From NCBI GenBank assembly GCA_007713595.1, contig VMRY01000014.1, forward strand, positions 1-59,410: 59,410 nucleotides of DNA. The letters run 5' to 3'. The position numbers were made by a program, and so were the translations under genes. The notes beneath the pieces are model-generated. The model saw only the letters and a program-made list of their open reading frames with translations, was not told the DNA's origin and searched no databases. This document shows positions 28,605 to 37,650 of the stretch, piece after piece. Numbering within the stretch: position 1 is the stretch's first letter; every line of letters begins with the position of its first letter. This DNA is from Sedimenticola thiotaurini. GTDB taxonomy: Bacteria; Pseudomonadota; Gammaproteobacteria; Chromatiales; Chromatiaceae.

Positions 28605-29711
28605 ATGAACAACCATAATTTTTTAGCCGGATACCGTGTTCTGGACCTCTCCCAGTACATACCAGGTCCATTCGCTACCCGCATGCTCTCCGATCTTGGA
28701 GCAGATGTCATCAAAGTAGAACCACCACGTGGCGATCCGATGCGCAATTTTATGCTTTCGGACAATGCCATGCCATCTGCGCTGTACCGTCATCTTAACC
28801 GAGGCAAACGTATCGTCCGGCTGGATCTGAAAACTGATCACGGAAAGGCCGAGCTATCCCGTCTGATCAAGCAGGCCGACGTCCTTCTGGAATCCTTTAG
28901 ACCCGGTGTTATGGAACGACTCGGATTCGACTGTAAGAGACTGGAACAGCTTAATCCTCAGCTAATTCATTGTGCGCTCTCCGGGTTTGGCCAGAATGGT
29001 CCCTATCGCGATCATGCAGGTCACGATCTGACTTACTGCGCCGCCAGTGGTGCGCTGAGTGCAACCGGCACAAGTGAACAGCCGGTAATGATATTCCCGC
29101 CTCTTGCTGATCATGCCGGCGCCATGCAGGCAGTCAACACAATTCAAGCCGCACTGCTGGGGCGCGTTAAAAGCAACAAGGGGGCTTTTATTGATATCAG
29201 CCTGTTTGATTCGGCGATGGCCTGGCAGTATCTTGGTTTGAGTGAAGCGGAAGAGAAATCGGGCGTTCAGCGCGAACAGCTACTATTGAATGGTGGTGCC
29301 GCCTGCTACAACATTTATCAAACCGCCGATGGGCAATTCTTCGCCCTGGCCCCACTGGAAGCAAAATTCTGGCAGGCATTCTGTGAAGCTGTGGATAGAA
29401 CGGCCTGGATACCGAGACATCTTGAAAACATGCCACAGACCACATTGATTGCAGAACTGCGGGAGCTGTTCCTGTCGCAACCACTAGAGCATTGGCAACA
29501 GTTGCTGGAAGGCGTCGACTGCTGTTTTGAAATCATCCCCACACTGGATCAGATAAAGCAGCACCCACAGGTTGAAGCGCGTGGTCTACTGAATGATTGG
29601 GAACCCAATTATCCCGCATGGATAGATGGTGCGCCCTGCAAGAATGAAAGAGGAATGATCAGGATAAACGAAGGGACATCGGTGGAGTGGCTGCCCATCG
29701 ACAGCGAATAG
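28605..29711 (+). CDS. CaiB/BaiF (family III) CoA-transferase
   Basis: The 368-residue protein starts YRVLDLSQYIPGPFATRML and continues GADVIKVEPPRGDPMR, the class III CoA-transferase fold that also includes alpha-methylacyl-CoA racemase. The catalytic aspartate of transferases is expected near residue 150-170; GHDLTYCAASGALS and PPLADHAGAM cover this region. It could move CoA between branched acids or racemise a 2-methylacyl-CoA. The ATG at 28605 has GAGG 7 bases upstream. It is the last gene of the plus-strand run. Confidence 0.85.
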   Translation: MNNHNFLAGYRVLDLSQYIPGPFATRMLSDLGADVIKVEPPRGDPMRNFMLSDNAMPSALYRHLNRGKRIVRLDLKTDHGKAELSRLIKQADVLLESFRPGVMERLGFDCKRLEQLNPQLIHCALSGFGQNGPYRDHAGHDLTYCAASGALSATGTSEQPVMIFPPLADHAGAMQAVNTIQAALLGRVKSNKGAFIDISLFDSAMAWQYLGLSEAEEKSGVQREQLLLNGGAACYNIYQTADGQFFALAPLEAKFWQAFCEAVDRTAWIPRHLENMPQTTLIAELRELFLSQPLEHWQQLLEGVDCCFEIIPTLDQIKQHPQVEARGLLNDWEPNYPAWIDGAPCKNERGMIRINEGTSVEWLPIDSE

Positions 29712-29716
29712 CAAAT

Positions 29717-29746
29717 TGATGAAGTGGACTCTGATCCACTTCATCA
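29717..29746. terminator. Bidirectional hairpin between convergent genes
   Basis: TGATGAAGTGGA (29717-29728), a 6-base loop and TCCACTTCATCA (29735-29746) form a perfect 12-bp stem, between the ends of the CoA-transferase gene and the convergent MaoC-type gene. T tracts are lacking on both sides, so termination is inferred from position and stem strength. Confidence 0.6.
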
Positions 29747-29759
29747 TTACAGAAACTGC

Positions 29760-30233
29760 TCAGCCAATTGTGATGGCTGGCAACTCGGGTTTGTCAAGCC
29801 GCACTTTCTGATCGGGTGCAATGACCCGAGCATCCCCCTTAGCGACCAACTCTCCCTTTTGATTGACTACTTGGCAATCCAGTGACACACGGCGCTTTTC
29901 ATCCTCTTTGCCGGTTACTGTTAATGTCACTGTGATCTCATCACCTGGCCTGACCGGCCGTCTGAACTGAAGATTCTGCTCCAGATAGATGGTGCCAGGG
30001 CCCGGTAACACAGTAGCAACGGCAGCAGAAATAACTGAGCCGGTCCACATGCCATGTGCTATACGTCCCTTAAACAGGGTTTCCCGGGCAAAGGCATCAT
30101 CGAGATGCACTGGATTAACATCACCAGAAATTTTGGCAAAGAGTACGATATCTTCTTCGGTAAGACTTTTTCTGTAATTTGCAGACGTGCCAATCTCCAA
30201 CTCATTGTATGGTATGTTTTCCATCACGGCCAT
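29760..30233 (-). CDS. MaoC-family enoyl-CoA hydratase ((R)-specific type)
   Basis: This 157-residue single hot-dog-fold protein has the hydratase 2 motif with catalytic D38 and H43 in SGDVNPVHLD, followed by GRIAHGMWTGS. Such enzymes make (R)-3-hydroxyacyl-CoA from enoyl-CoA (PhaJ-like) or hydrate branched enoyl-CoAs. GGGG lies 8 bases before the ATG. It is convergent with the CoA-transferase gene and 58 bases downstream of the Nudix/lactamase fusion gene, perhaps co-transcribed with it. Confidence 0.88.
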   Translation of the reverse strand: MAVMENIPYNELEIGTSANYRKSLTEEDIVLFAKISGDVNPVHLDDAFARETLFKGRIAHGMWTGSVISAAVATVLPGPGTIYLEQNLQFRRPVRPGDEITVTLTVTGKEDEKRRVSLDCQVVNQKGELVAKGDARVIAPDQKVRLDKPELPAITIG

Positions 30234-30291
30234 AAACCAATCCCCTTAGTCAATTTAACAGACCAGGGATAAGGTTTTATTTTGAGTAAAA

Positions 30292-31626
30292 TTAAACCTG
30301 ATGCCCCAGCTTTCGCAGATGCTGTCTTACATTCTGCCTGGCTAATGGTATCAGTTTCTTATTAATACCGCGGTAAAGAGTTTTCACCATCTGCTCCAGA
30401 TCAACTCCCTGCTCCAGTAAAGCAATGATCTGCGTTTCCCGTTCCTGTCGATGCTGTAGAGTCTTCTCAACCAGATAGGTACCGCCGATAGGAATGCCGT
30501 GGGAAGAGAGAATGGCCTTTGGCTGCAGATCGATAACCCGTTGCAGGCTCTCAAAGTAATGCTGCATGTTTCCTTCCGGCTCAGGTATCACTACCGTAGC
30601 CATAGGTTGAACCAGATCAGCCACAAAAAACCATGCCATATCTATGGGAGCAAAGCCGATCATGCCATCATCGTGTCCGGGCAATTCATAGCAGTGCACA
30701 TCCCTGCCCAGCCACTGTGTCAGATGGGTACCCTCCTCCACATGGATGACTTCAACCTGATCCAGATAATCATCACCATTGGAAGCCAACAGACGCTGCT
30801 CGGTCTTTTTGGAACAACGCAGCGGAAGATTTAATCTTCGTGCTATCTCTGGTGCACGTTCATGATGATCACGATGATGATGGGTTATCAATATGCCATC
30901 AACGGGATAGCGCTTCAGGGTATTCAGCAGACGCGCCATCACCTCCTCATCGGCCGGTGCAGGATCTACCAGATAGCGGGGTGAATCACCTGTACCGATG
31001 ATCAATGCATAAGTATATTCTGCGGGAGGAAGCGTGTTGGAAGGTGTGGGAATATAACCCAGACCGTGGATCATCTCCAGATAGGCCAGTTCCCGGGTTT
31101 CGTCATACTCAAGCGTAATGGGTTCGATCTTCGGTGTAGCCATATTCTCAGCCAGCGCAACTGCAGTACGCATAACCGGGATAACCATCATCCCTTCACC
31201 TGAGGTGTACGCTTCTAGGAACGCCTCCCCCCTCATCCAGTCTGACCAGGCAATTTCATTACTGTCTGGTTTAAACTGCGGTTTGGATTTAAGTACAATC
31301 TTGTAATAGTGCGCATGAAACCGGACACGTTCAAAAGCGGGGGTTATCGCGATACCTAACAGATCGATCGCTGCAACTTCATCGGCTTGAATAGCCTGCT
31401 CAAGATCGAAACCCAACTCCTCTTCAATCTCACGAATAAGTGCCCTTATGCGCTCCGGCTTGAATTCACTGATGAGTGGATGATCGTATTCATAATCAGA
31501 ATCTTCGTCATCCACCTTGCCACCAGGAAAGGCCAGGTACCCTGGAAAGGCACGCAGATAGTCCTGGCGCTTGATTACAAACACCTCGTCATCATGCACC
31601 AGAATGGCAGCTACAGCATCGCGCAT
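30292..31626 (-). CDS. Nudix hydrolase fused to a metallo-beta-lactamase-fold hydrolase
   Basis: The 444-residue fusion has an N-terminal Nudix domain (residues ~1-180; PGGKVDDED, then REIEEELGF with a ~20-residue insertion in the box). A metallo-beta-lactamase domain follows, with ILITHHHRDHHE, the downstream PGHDDG and FVADLV, and SSHG ligands. The C-terminal tail LVEKTLQHRQERE resembles the helical end of LACTB2-like hydrolases. Nudix domains of this type occur in CoA or nucleotide pyrophosphatases; the lactamase half may act on thioesters or RNA. The fusion joins two hydrolases on one chain; the true substrate is unknown. Confidence 0.85.
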   Translation of the reverse strand: MRDAVAAILVHDDEVFVIKRQDYLRAFPGYLAFPGGKVDDEDSDYEYDHPLISEFKPERIRALIREIEEELGFDLEQAIQADEVAAIDLLGIAITPAFERVRFHAHYYKIVLKSKPQFKPDSNEIAWSDWMRGEAFLEAYTSGEGMMVIPVMRTAVALAENMATPKIEPITLEYDETRELAYLEMIHGLGYIPTPSNTLPPAEYTYALIIGTGDSPRYLVDPAPADEEVMARLLNTLKRYPVDGILITHHHRDHHERAPEIARRLNLPLRCSKKTEQRLLASNGDDYLDQVEVIHVEEGTHLTQWLGRDVHCYELPGHDDGMIGFAPIDMAWFFVADLVQPMATVVIPEPEGNMQHYFESLQRVIDLQPKAILSSHGIPIGGTYLVEKTLQHRQERETQIIALLEQGVDLEQMVKTLYRGINKKLIPLARQNVRQHLRKLGHQV

Positions 31627-31719
31627 AAAATACCCTGAGTATGGTTTGTTTCAAATGATACCATAATCAGGGTGATTGCGTTCTTAAAAGCCCACTCTTT
31701 CAGTGGTTAATAATCAGTA

Positions 31720-32484
31720 TTAACCCGCTTCCTTAATGCTCGAATCAGCAATCCATCCGCCCACTGCCTGCAGCGGACGTAGCGTATTATCCTGACTGAC
31801 CCAGGCTACAATCGCATGGCGCTTTGCTCCAACGGATCGTACCTTGGGAAGTGCAACCTGCCAGCTAAGATCCGATGAGTTTGCGTGATTCAACCCAACC
31901 ACCACAAATTCATGGGCGAGCTGCCGTCCTCTGTTTTCACCTGCGGCGACTTCTGTGTTGATGCCAAAGGCGAGTACAGCCACATACAGCCTCAATGTTT
32001 TGTCTGATTGTTCTACCGGATCAAATCGAGCGGTCAAACCCTGATCAGTCACTTCGACAGAGAGTGTGCCCACCGTCTGAGCTGACCCCGCAGGCAGTTG
32101 ACTGGACTTGCTACGCCACTCCTTACCATTTAGAAACACGCCCGGTGTGTAGACAGTTCGTACACCACCTTCCTTCTGATAACGGTACTGTCGCTCACTG
32201 AACTGCTTTTGTGCAAAACGATCCTTCCAACCTATGTAATCCCAGTAGTCCACATGAAAGGCCATGGGAATAACCTGCTTCCAGAGCTTTTCATCGTCAA
32301 CAAAACGATTAAGCCAGGCCTCGGCTGGTGGACAGCTGCTACACCCCTCTGACGTAAACAGTTCAATCAGGGAAACCTGCTGCGTTCCACTTGTCAATTT
32401 AACCGTATCGGCCAACGCACTACTCGTCAGCGATGTTGCCAATAGCAAACCGGTCAGTGATCGACTGTAGTTGAATATACTCAT
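31720..32484 (-). CDS. Secreted DUF1223 thioredoxin-like protein
   Basis: The 254-residue precursor has a signal peptide cleaved after SSALA and then the DUF1223 domain: LIELFTSEGCSSCPPAEAWL with redox-type C48 and C51, PMAFHVDYWDYIGWKD, and YTPGVFLNG. The fold is thioredoxin-like. It is the last gene of msrP-msrQ-msrB, 12 bases after msrB, so it may supply reducing power to the envelope MsrB; this is inferred from context. Confidence 0.87.
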   Translation of the reverse strand: MSIFNYSRSLTGLLLATSLTSSALADTVKLTSGTQQVSLIELFTSEGCSSCPPAEAWLNRFVDDEKLWKQVIPMAFHVDYWDYIGWKDRFAQKQFSERQYRYQKEGGVRTVYTPGVFLNGKEWRSKSSQLPAGSAQTVGTLSVEVTDQGLTARFDPVEQSDKTLRLYVAVLAFGINTEVAAGENRGRQLAHEFVVVGLNHANSSDLSWQVALPKVRSVGAKRHAIVAWVSQDNTLRPLQAVGGWIADSSIKEAG

Positions 32485-32496
32485 CCGCTTTATTCC

Positions 32497-33051
32497 TCAC
32501 TGCGGTTTCATAGTGAACTGCTCAAGAAACTCCCCATAACCTTTGGCTTCGAGTTGCTCAACAGGAATAAAACGCAACGAGGCCGAATTAATGCAGTAGC
32601 GCAAACCGGTTGGCTTAGGTCCATCCTCAAACACATGACCGAGATGGGAGTCCGCATAACGGGAGCGCACTTCTGTGCGGCGCATACCCCATGCCCAATC
32701 ACTCTTCTTCAGCACATGATCATCCACCAGCGGCCTGGTAAAACTGGGCCAGCCGGTACCTGACTTGAACTTATCCTTTGAACTGAACAGGGGCTCTCCA
32801 GATACCACATCCACGTAGATTCCATTCGCCTTGTTATTCCAATAAGGATTACTGAATGGCCTCTCTGTCGCCTCTTCCTGAGTGACCCGATACTGCTCGG
32901 GTGTCAGCATCTGACGTATCTGCTCATCCCCTGGACGGGTCCAGCGTTCAGCCATGGCTGACTTGTTACCATCAGCCTCTGCGCCCGTAACCAAGAGTTG
33001 GCTGATCAACAGCATTGCAAACAGCGAACTTAAAATAGATGATCGGTTCAT
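32497..33051 (-). CDS. msrB: Secreted peptide-methionine (R)-S-oxide reductase
   Basis: The 184-residue protein carries a signal peptide (cleavage near GAEA/DGN) and a full MsrB domain: SGTGWPSF, the [12 protein letters not shown] block and catalytic C153 in [11 protein letters not shown]. The CxxC pairs that bind structural zinc in many MsrB proteins are absent ([12 protein letters not shown] where VC.VCG is usual). It would repair methionine-R-sulfoxide in exported proteins. It lies 5 bases downstream of msrQ. Confidence 0.93.
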   Translation of the reverse strand: MNRSSILSSLFAMLLISQLLVTGAEADGNKSAMAERWTRPGDEQIRQMLTPEQYRVTQEEATERPFSNPYWNNKANGIYVDVVSGEPLFSSKDKFKSGTGWPSFTRPLVDDHVLKKSDWAWGMRRTEVRSRYADSHLGHVFEDGPKPTGLRYCINSASLRFIPVEQLEAKGYGEFLEQFTMKPQ

Positions 33052-33056
33052 AATTT

Positions 33057-33713
33057 TTACTCCTTCAATATCGTGTCGCTGCGTCGACCCGGAAGGGTCA
33101 AGCGAAACAGATGTTTGATTTTTTCCTGGGTACGCGCAGGCAGACGAAACAGCATCAGCAGCAGAAACAGCGCCAGATAATTCAGTGGTGAGAAGGTATC
33201 CGCCTTAACCAGCCAGAGGTAATGGATCACGCCACCCAGACCACAGAGATAGACCAGCTTGTGCAGACGTTTCCAGCGCTTACCACCTAACCGCTTTATC
33301 ATGCCATTGGTGGAAGTCATCGCAAGGGGAATCAGCATCAGAAATACGCTAAAACCGACCGTTACATAGGGACGCTTAGCCACGTCCAAAAGAATAGCCG
33401 CCACATCAAAACTGTGATCAAGCACGGCATAGGTCATAAAGTGCAACAGCGCATAGAAAAAACTGTAAACACCCAGCATGCGTCGCAGGCGGACCAGTTC
33501 ATTTACTCCCGTCAGCTTGCAGAGTGGCGTAATCGCCAGGGTTAGCAGAAGCAGGCGCAATGCCCAGAGACCTGTCTGATGAGTGATTGTTTCAACAGGA
33601 TTGGCACCCAGATTATCACTGAACCCCTGTTCCACTAACAGTGCCAGTGGCACCAGCAATATAAGAAACAGTGCAGGTTTAATCAGTCGGATTATTAATT
33701 GTGCGCGAGTCAT
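33057..33713 (-). CDS. msrQ: MsrQ, haem-binding membrane partner of MsrP
   Basis: The 218-residue inner-membrane protein has about six hydrophobic helices with conserved histidines ([27 protein letters not shown]) that bind haem b in the ferric-reductase-like fold. MsrQ passes electrons from the respiratory chain to the periplasmic MsrP. It lies 15 bases after msrP and 5 before msrB. Confidence 0.93.
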   Translation of the reverse strand: MTRAQLIIRLIKPALFLILLVPLALLVEQGFSDNLGANPVETITHQTGLWALRLLLLTLAITPLCKLTGVNELVRLRRMLGVYSFFYALLHFMTYAVLDHSFDVAAILLDVAKRPYVTVGFSVFLMLIPLAMTSTNGMIKRLGGKRWKRLHKLVYLCGLGGVIHYLWLVKADTFSPLNYLALFLLLMLFRLPARTQEKIKHLFRLTLPGRRSDTILKE

Positions 33714-33728
33714 CTTTAATCAGCCTGT

Positions 33729-34697
33729 TCAGAAATACTTCTTCAAGTCCATTCCGCTATAAAGTGACGCTACCTGATCCGCATAACCATTAAACATTTG
33801 CGTCTCCTGTTTCAGCCAGTTACCGATACGCCGTTCTTTCTTCTGACTCCAGCGTGAGTGATCAACATTGGGATTTACATTAGAGTAAAAACCATACTCA
33901 TCCGGTTGCACCTGATTCCAGGTAGAGACCGGCTGTTCTTCAGTAAAACTGATACGAACAATTGATTTGATACTCTTGAAACCGTATTTCCACGGCACTA
34001 CCAAACGCAGGGGTGCACCGTTCTGGTTGGGCAGTTCAGCGCCATACATACCCACCGCTAACATAGCCAGTGGATGCATCGCTTCATCGATACGCAGACC
34101 TTCACGATAAGGCCAATCCAATACACGCTGTTTCTGGCCCGGCATACGAGTCGCGTCATGCAAGGTATAGAAAGAGACATACTTTGCCTTAGAGGTCGGC
34201 TGAAAGCGTTTGAGGGCATCCCCCAGGGAGAATCCCACCCAGGGAATCACCATAGACCATGCCTCAACACAACGCAGGCGATAGATGCGCTCTTCCAAAG
34301 CATGTGTCTTGAGGATATCTTCGAGTGTATAGGTGCCCGGTTTTTCACAAGCGCCATCGACTGTGACAGACCAGGGTGTTGCCACAAAATCCTGACTGTT
34401 CTCTTTTGGGTCGCTCTTGCGGGTGCCAAACTCATAGAAGTTGCAATAACTGGTGGCATCATCAAAGTCCGTCAGCTTTTCATCACTGCTGAAGGGACTC
34501 TTAATCAGAGAGGGAAAGGGTCGTTTGCCCGGTGCTGCCTCTGCCCATGACTGCTTACTCAAGGATAGACCAATAACTGATGTCGCAATACCCAGGCCCA
34601 ACATACCGCTGTCACGGATGAATTTCCGCCGGTTCAGATAGGTATTCTGATCAGTAATTTCGGAGGGTTTAATATCGTCAGGCTTTTTAATCAGCAT
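33729..34697 (-). CDS. msrP: Periplasmic molybdopterin methionine-sulfoxide reductase MsrP
   Basis: The 322-residue protein has a Tat signal with the twin arginines at residues 23-24 (RRKFIRDSG). The sulfite-oxidase-like molybdenum domain has C143 in [13 protein letters not shown] as the metal ligand. It reduces methionine sulfoxides in envelope proteins, with MsrQ as electron donor. It is the first gene of the operon msrP-msrQ-msrB-DUF1223, all predicted for the envelope. A 213-base gap precedes it with no recognisable gene. Confidence 0.94.
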   Translation of the reverse strand: MLIKKPDDIKPSEITDQNTYLNRRKFIRDSGMLGLGIATSVIGLSLSKQSWAEAAPGKRPFPSLIKSPFSSDEKLTDFDDATSYCNFYEFGTRKSDPKENSQDFVATPWSVTVDGACEKPGTYTLEDILKTHALEERIYRLRCVEAWSMVIPWVGFSLGDALKRFQPTSKAKYVSFYTLHDATRMPGQKQRVLDWPYREGLRIDEAMHPLAMLAVGMYGAELPNQNGAPLRLVVPWKYGFKSIKSIVRISFTEEQPVSTWNQVQPDEYGFYSNVNPNVDHSRWSQKKERRIGNWLKQETQMFNGYADQVASLYSGMDLKKYF

Positions 34698-34910
34698 ACT
34701 ACAATTCCCATAGCGGTGTTTATTCTTATCACCAAGTATGGAAGATACTATGCCAAAAACGAATTACGACCACATCACCCAAAGATCACAATTTAATAAC
34801 GGGAATTATTTGGTTGCCGCAGCAGCTCTGGTGGGTGTAGCTGATTTAACAACGACTCGATGGAGAGCATAGAAGTGGAACAATGCAACACTAAATCTAA
34901 TAGCCTATTG

Positions 34911-35078
34911 TTATGTATCGCTGGAGGGCGCAGATTTATCGTCGTTACCAGATACAGCTTGACCGTCTGTCGACTGACTATCGCTGACTGCTGACTTTTG
35001 TAAACGCTTCTCTTCCTTCTTCTTCTTTTTAGCTAACTCTTTCTGGCGCTTTTCAAAAGCATAATTGGGTTTTGCCAT
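34911..35078 (-). CDS. Small conserved lysine-rich protein
   Basis: The 55-residue protein begins AKPNYAFEKRQKELAKKKKK, a start that recurs in short proteobacterial proteins of unknown role, and ends in a serine-rich acidic tail. The start at 35078 is chosen because GGAGAG lies 8 bases upstream; a start at 35093 would add five residues. Charge suggests nucleic-acid or ribosome binding, but nothing in the sequence proves that. Confidence 0.6.
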   Translation of the reverse strand: MAKPNYAFEKRQKELAKKKKKEEKRLQKSAVSDSQSTDGQAVSGNDDKSAPSSDT

Positions 35079-35376
35079 GCCTATTCTCTCCAATAAATCC
35101 TATGATTAGTGGGGTTAGGATACGACATTTTTGAACTAATAGGTGGAATACTATGTTTTGTTGATAACTAATCTTTATGATTACACAAGGATTGAACCAA
35201 TGGTTTGTCTCGCTCAACTGATAAGAACATAAACACATAAGGAGATGGTAATGGCTTGATCATGTCTGATTCGATTGAAAAGCAGTTTAAACGTAATTAA
35301 TTGGGCTTGTTCAATCTGCCAACGCCCATTACCAACTCTATTCGTTTCCCCCTGAAATTAAGGCTATTGTTTTGCC

Positions 35377-35841
35377 ATGGTTAGCGCTAGTTTGTACAGC
35401 TCTAGCGCCGACATCTTCACTTGCATGGACAAGTATTGGGCATGCAGAAGACCGATCATTCGAGCGGTTGCACCTGATACTTTAACTGTAATTAGTCGAA
35501 ATCACGAATACACAGAGCTTCTAAATGGCAGCGTAGTTCGAATCATGGCTAATTTTGGTATTGCGGCAAATGGGGATGGCGTTCCTCTTGACCACGCTTC
35601 TATAAAATTCAGGGTAATGTCAAGCACCAGTGATAGGACGGCACTTGAGTACCCCCTCGAATGGTCGAAACGGTATAGTGGTTTAAATCAGGATCGAGAT
35701 CGGGATTCAGCAGCTGTTAATATCCCAAGGGATGTTATAGCGCAATTCGCCATTAAAGAATGTAATAAAGAAAAAGAGAGGATGCCGAGGAACCAAAGCC
35801 GGACACCCACCTATAGGTGGTCTAGGGTTGTGCCTGTGTAG
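35377..35841 (+). CDS. Hypothetical protein of unknown function
   Basis: The 154-codon frame has no recognised domain. The middle (residues ~60-130) looks coding in composition, with a plausible polar sequence and balanced residues; the first 35 residues are less convincing and hold two cysteines. Only a weak AAGG precedes the ATG. A perfect palindrome CCACCTATAGGTGG (35807-35820) lies in its last codons. It may be a fragment of a transferred gene. The 298-base gap before it is AT-rich with nothing seen. Confidence 0.35.
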   Translation: MVSASLYSSSADIFTCMDKYWACRRPIIRAVAPDTLTVISRNHEYTELLNGSVVRIMANFGIAANGDGVPLDHASIKFRVMSSTSDRTALEYPLEWSKRYSGLNQDRDRDSAAVNIPRDVIAQFAIKECNKEKERMPRNQSRTPTYRWSRVVPV

Positions 35842-35986
35842 TGATTCTTGAAGTGTAAAAATGGGTATGAAATGAGAAGAATTATAGGTGTCCTGAATTT
35901 TGTTTGGATTCCAGGTATCGAATTTCACATTGTAATGCAGGGATGTTGGGTCTATTCTTTTTATACTTCTTTTGGAGTAGTTCGCT

Positions 35987-36616
35987 ATGGCCAGTAAAAT
36001 TATCTCAAATACGAACAATCTTACTGAACTGTCCGTAGAACAAATCACTGAAGCCAGAGTAACCGGCTGCACACCCGCGATACACTTGAAAGTCTGCCAT
36101 CGATACTTGTTACCCAGTCTCCTCTTTGCTTTGGGTGCACTATTGAGTGCGTCTGCCTTGGCGACGCCGATTCACTTATTGTTCGAAAGGGATGCGGACG
36201 GACAGGCCGGGAATGAGCTGGCGGTCGTTTCCTATCCCGATTTGCCTTCGCTAATCAGCAGCACCAGCTCTTTCACACAGTTTACCCAAGTGGATGTCTC
36301 CAGTGCCTTCAGTGTCGGCGGTATTACCTTTGACGGTAGCGCCTATCGCACCCTATTTGAAAGGGATGCCGACGGACAGGCGGGAAATGAGCTGGCGGTC
36401 GTCTCCTATCCCTCCTTCGCGGATCTGATTGGCAGCACCAACTCTTTCACACAGTTTACCCAAGTGGATGTCTCGAGCGCCTTCAGTGTCAGTGGGTTTT
36501 ACTCTGACCCCCCGGAGAATCAGAACGTTAGTGAACCGGTGACGCTCAGTCTGCTCGTTTTAGGTCTACTTACAATAGGCCTGGATAGTCGAGTGCGAAA
36601 AAGATTGATCATATAA
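35987..36616 (+). CDS. PEP-CTERM-like exported protein with internal tandem duplication
   Basis: The 209-residue protein has a 38-residue polar leader, then a hydrophobic signal (YLLPSLLFALGALLSASALA). Two copies of a ~58-residue unit follow, each with LFERDADGQAGNELAVVSYP and SFTQFTQVDVSSAFSV. The C-terminus is SEPVTLSLLVLGLLTIGL and then RVRKR, the proline-hydrophobic-basic layout of PEP-CTERM sorting signals. Such proteins are processed by exosortase and sent to the surface or matrix. GGAG lies 9 bases before the ATG. No exosortase is in the window. Confidence 0.75.
   Translation: MASKIISNTNNLTELSVEQITEARVTGCTPAIHLKVCHRYLLPSLLFALGALLSASALATPIHLLFERDADGQAGNELAVVSYPDLPSLISSTSSFTQFTQVDVSSAFSVGGITFDGSAYRTLFERDADGQAGNELAVVSYPSFADLIGSTNSFTQFTQVDVSSAFSVSGFYSDPPENQNVSEPVTLSLLVLGLLTIGLDSRVRKRLII
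36182..36497 (+). repeat. 174-bp tandem duplication inside the PEP-CTERM-like gene
   Basis: Copy 1 starts at 36182 and copy 2 at 36356, a spacing of 174 bases (58 codons). Long stretches are identical at DNA level, for example the region encoding FTQFTQVDVSSAF. Differences are clustered in the middle of the unit. Copy 2 lacks the last few codons. Confidence 0.85.
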
Positions 36617-36764
36617 ATATTGGAAAAAAGCGAACTGAGCGTCCAGTAGCATAGGGGGCATCAGTTTGAATTTAGATTAAGCATTTCTCAAACTTTACGG
36701 TTCTTTTTCATTTTGCCGAAAGAAACAGGGCATGGGTGTCCTATTTATTTGTTCTATTTATTTG

Positions 36765-37568
36765 TTACACCTTTGGTTTGATTGCCTCGATTGCTGCAGA
36801 AACAACATAATCCTCTATCTTACTATCAGGTAGCCAGTTTCGAATAAATTTTTTACTCTCATCTTTTGGTTTGATCTCTATTTCAACAAAACCAGCATGT
36901 TTGAGCATATCTTCAATATCATGAACTGATGAAGCCCCAGATAGACATCCAGTTAACAGTTTCATGTCATTTCTTGCTTTCTCAGGGATTTTAGCAGTCG
37001 CTACAACATCTGATATTGCCAATCGTCCGCCAGGTTTGAGAACCCTGAAACATTCTTGAAATACCTTCGCTTTTTCTGGCGACAAATTTATAACGCAATT
37101 GGAAATAATTACATCCACTACTTCATCTGCTACAGGCAAATGTTCTATTTCACCAAGACGGTAATCAATATTTCTGTGTTCAACCTTGTCTATATTTGCA
37201 CGAGCTTTCGTCACCATTTCTGGTGTCATGTCAACACCGATAACCTGCCCTGATTCTCCAACTTTCTTAGAAGCAAGAAAACAGTCAAATCCGCCACCAC
37301 TGCCTAAGTCTAAGACAGTTTCTCCCAATTTCAGTGCGGCTATTGCCATTGGGTTTCCACAACCTAACCCCATATTTGCACCCTCAGGTACCTGATTTAC
37401 ATCATTGCTTGAGTAGCCAAGTTCCATTGTGGTGATTTTTGCATCGGGAAGAGACCCAGTGCAGCATGAGGACTCAGTACCGCAACACGACGAACCAGAC
37501 GACTCGGCCACCTTGCCATACTGTTCACGAACGCTTTTGCGAATATTGTCGTTTACTAATAGTGTCAT
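36765..37568 (-). CDS. arsM: Arsenite S-adenosylmethionine methyltransferase
   Basis: The 267-residue enzyme methylates As(III) to methylated arsenicals. It has the SAM-binding loop LDLGSGGGFD at residues 87-96 and three cysteines at conserved ArsM positions: C70 (GLGCGNP), C158 (SNCVINLSPEK) and C208 (LTGCLSGAS). An extra N-terminal pair of CC motifs (28-29, 35-36) could bind arsenic first. GGAGA precedes the ATG. It lies 82 bases downstream of sigZ on the same strand. Confidence 0.93.
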   Translation of the reverse strand: MTLLVNDNIRKSVREQYGKVAESSGSSCCGTESSCCTGSLPDAKITTMELGYSSNDVNQVPEGANMGLGCGNPMAIAALKLGETVLDLGSGGGFDCFLASKKVGESGQVIGVDMTPEMVTKARANIDKVEHRNIDYRLGEIEHLPVADEVVDVIISNCVINLSPEKAKVFQECFRVLKPGGRLAISDVVATAKIPEKARNDMKLLTGCLSGASSVHDIEDMLKHAGFVEIEIKPKDESKKFIRNWLPDSKIEDYVVSAAIEAIKPKV

Positions 37569-37650
37569 TGCTGTCTCCTGAATTAAGGTTAAATGAATAG
37601 TACAACCTCATAGACGGAGATATTTGAAAAAGGACGCAAACCTTATTAGG

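Noticed and set aside
36182-36497. Possible CRISPR or phase-variable repeat array
   Set aside because: Only two in-frame units of 174 bases inside a gene, with no spacers.
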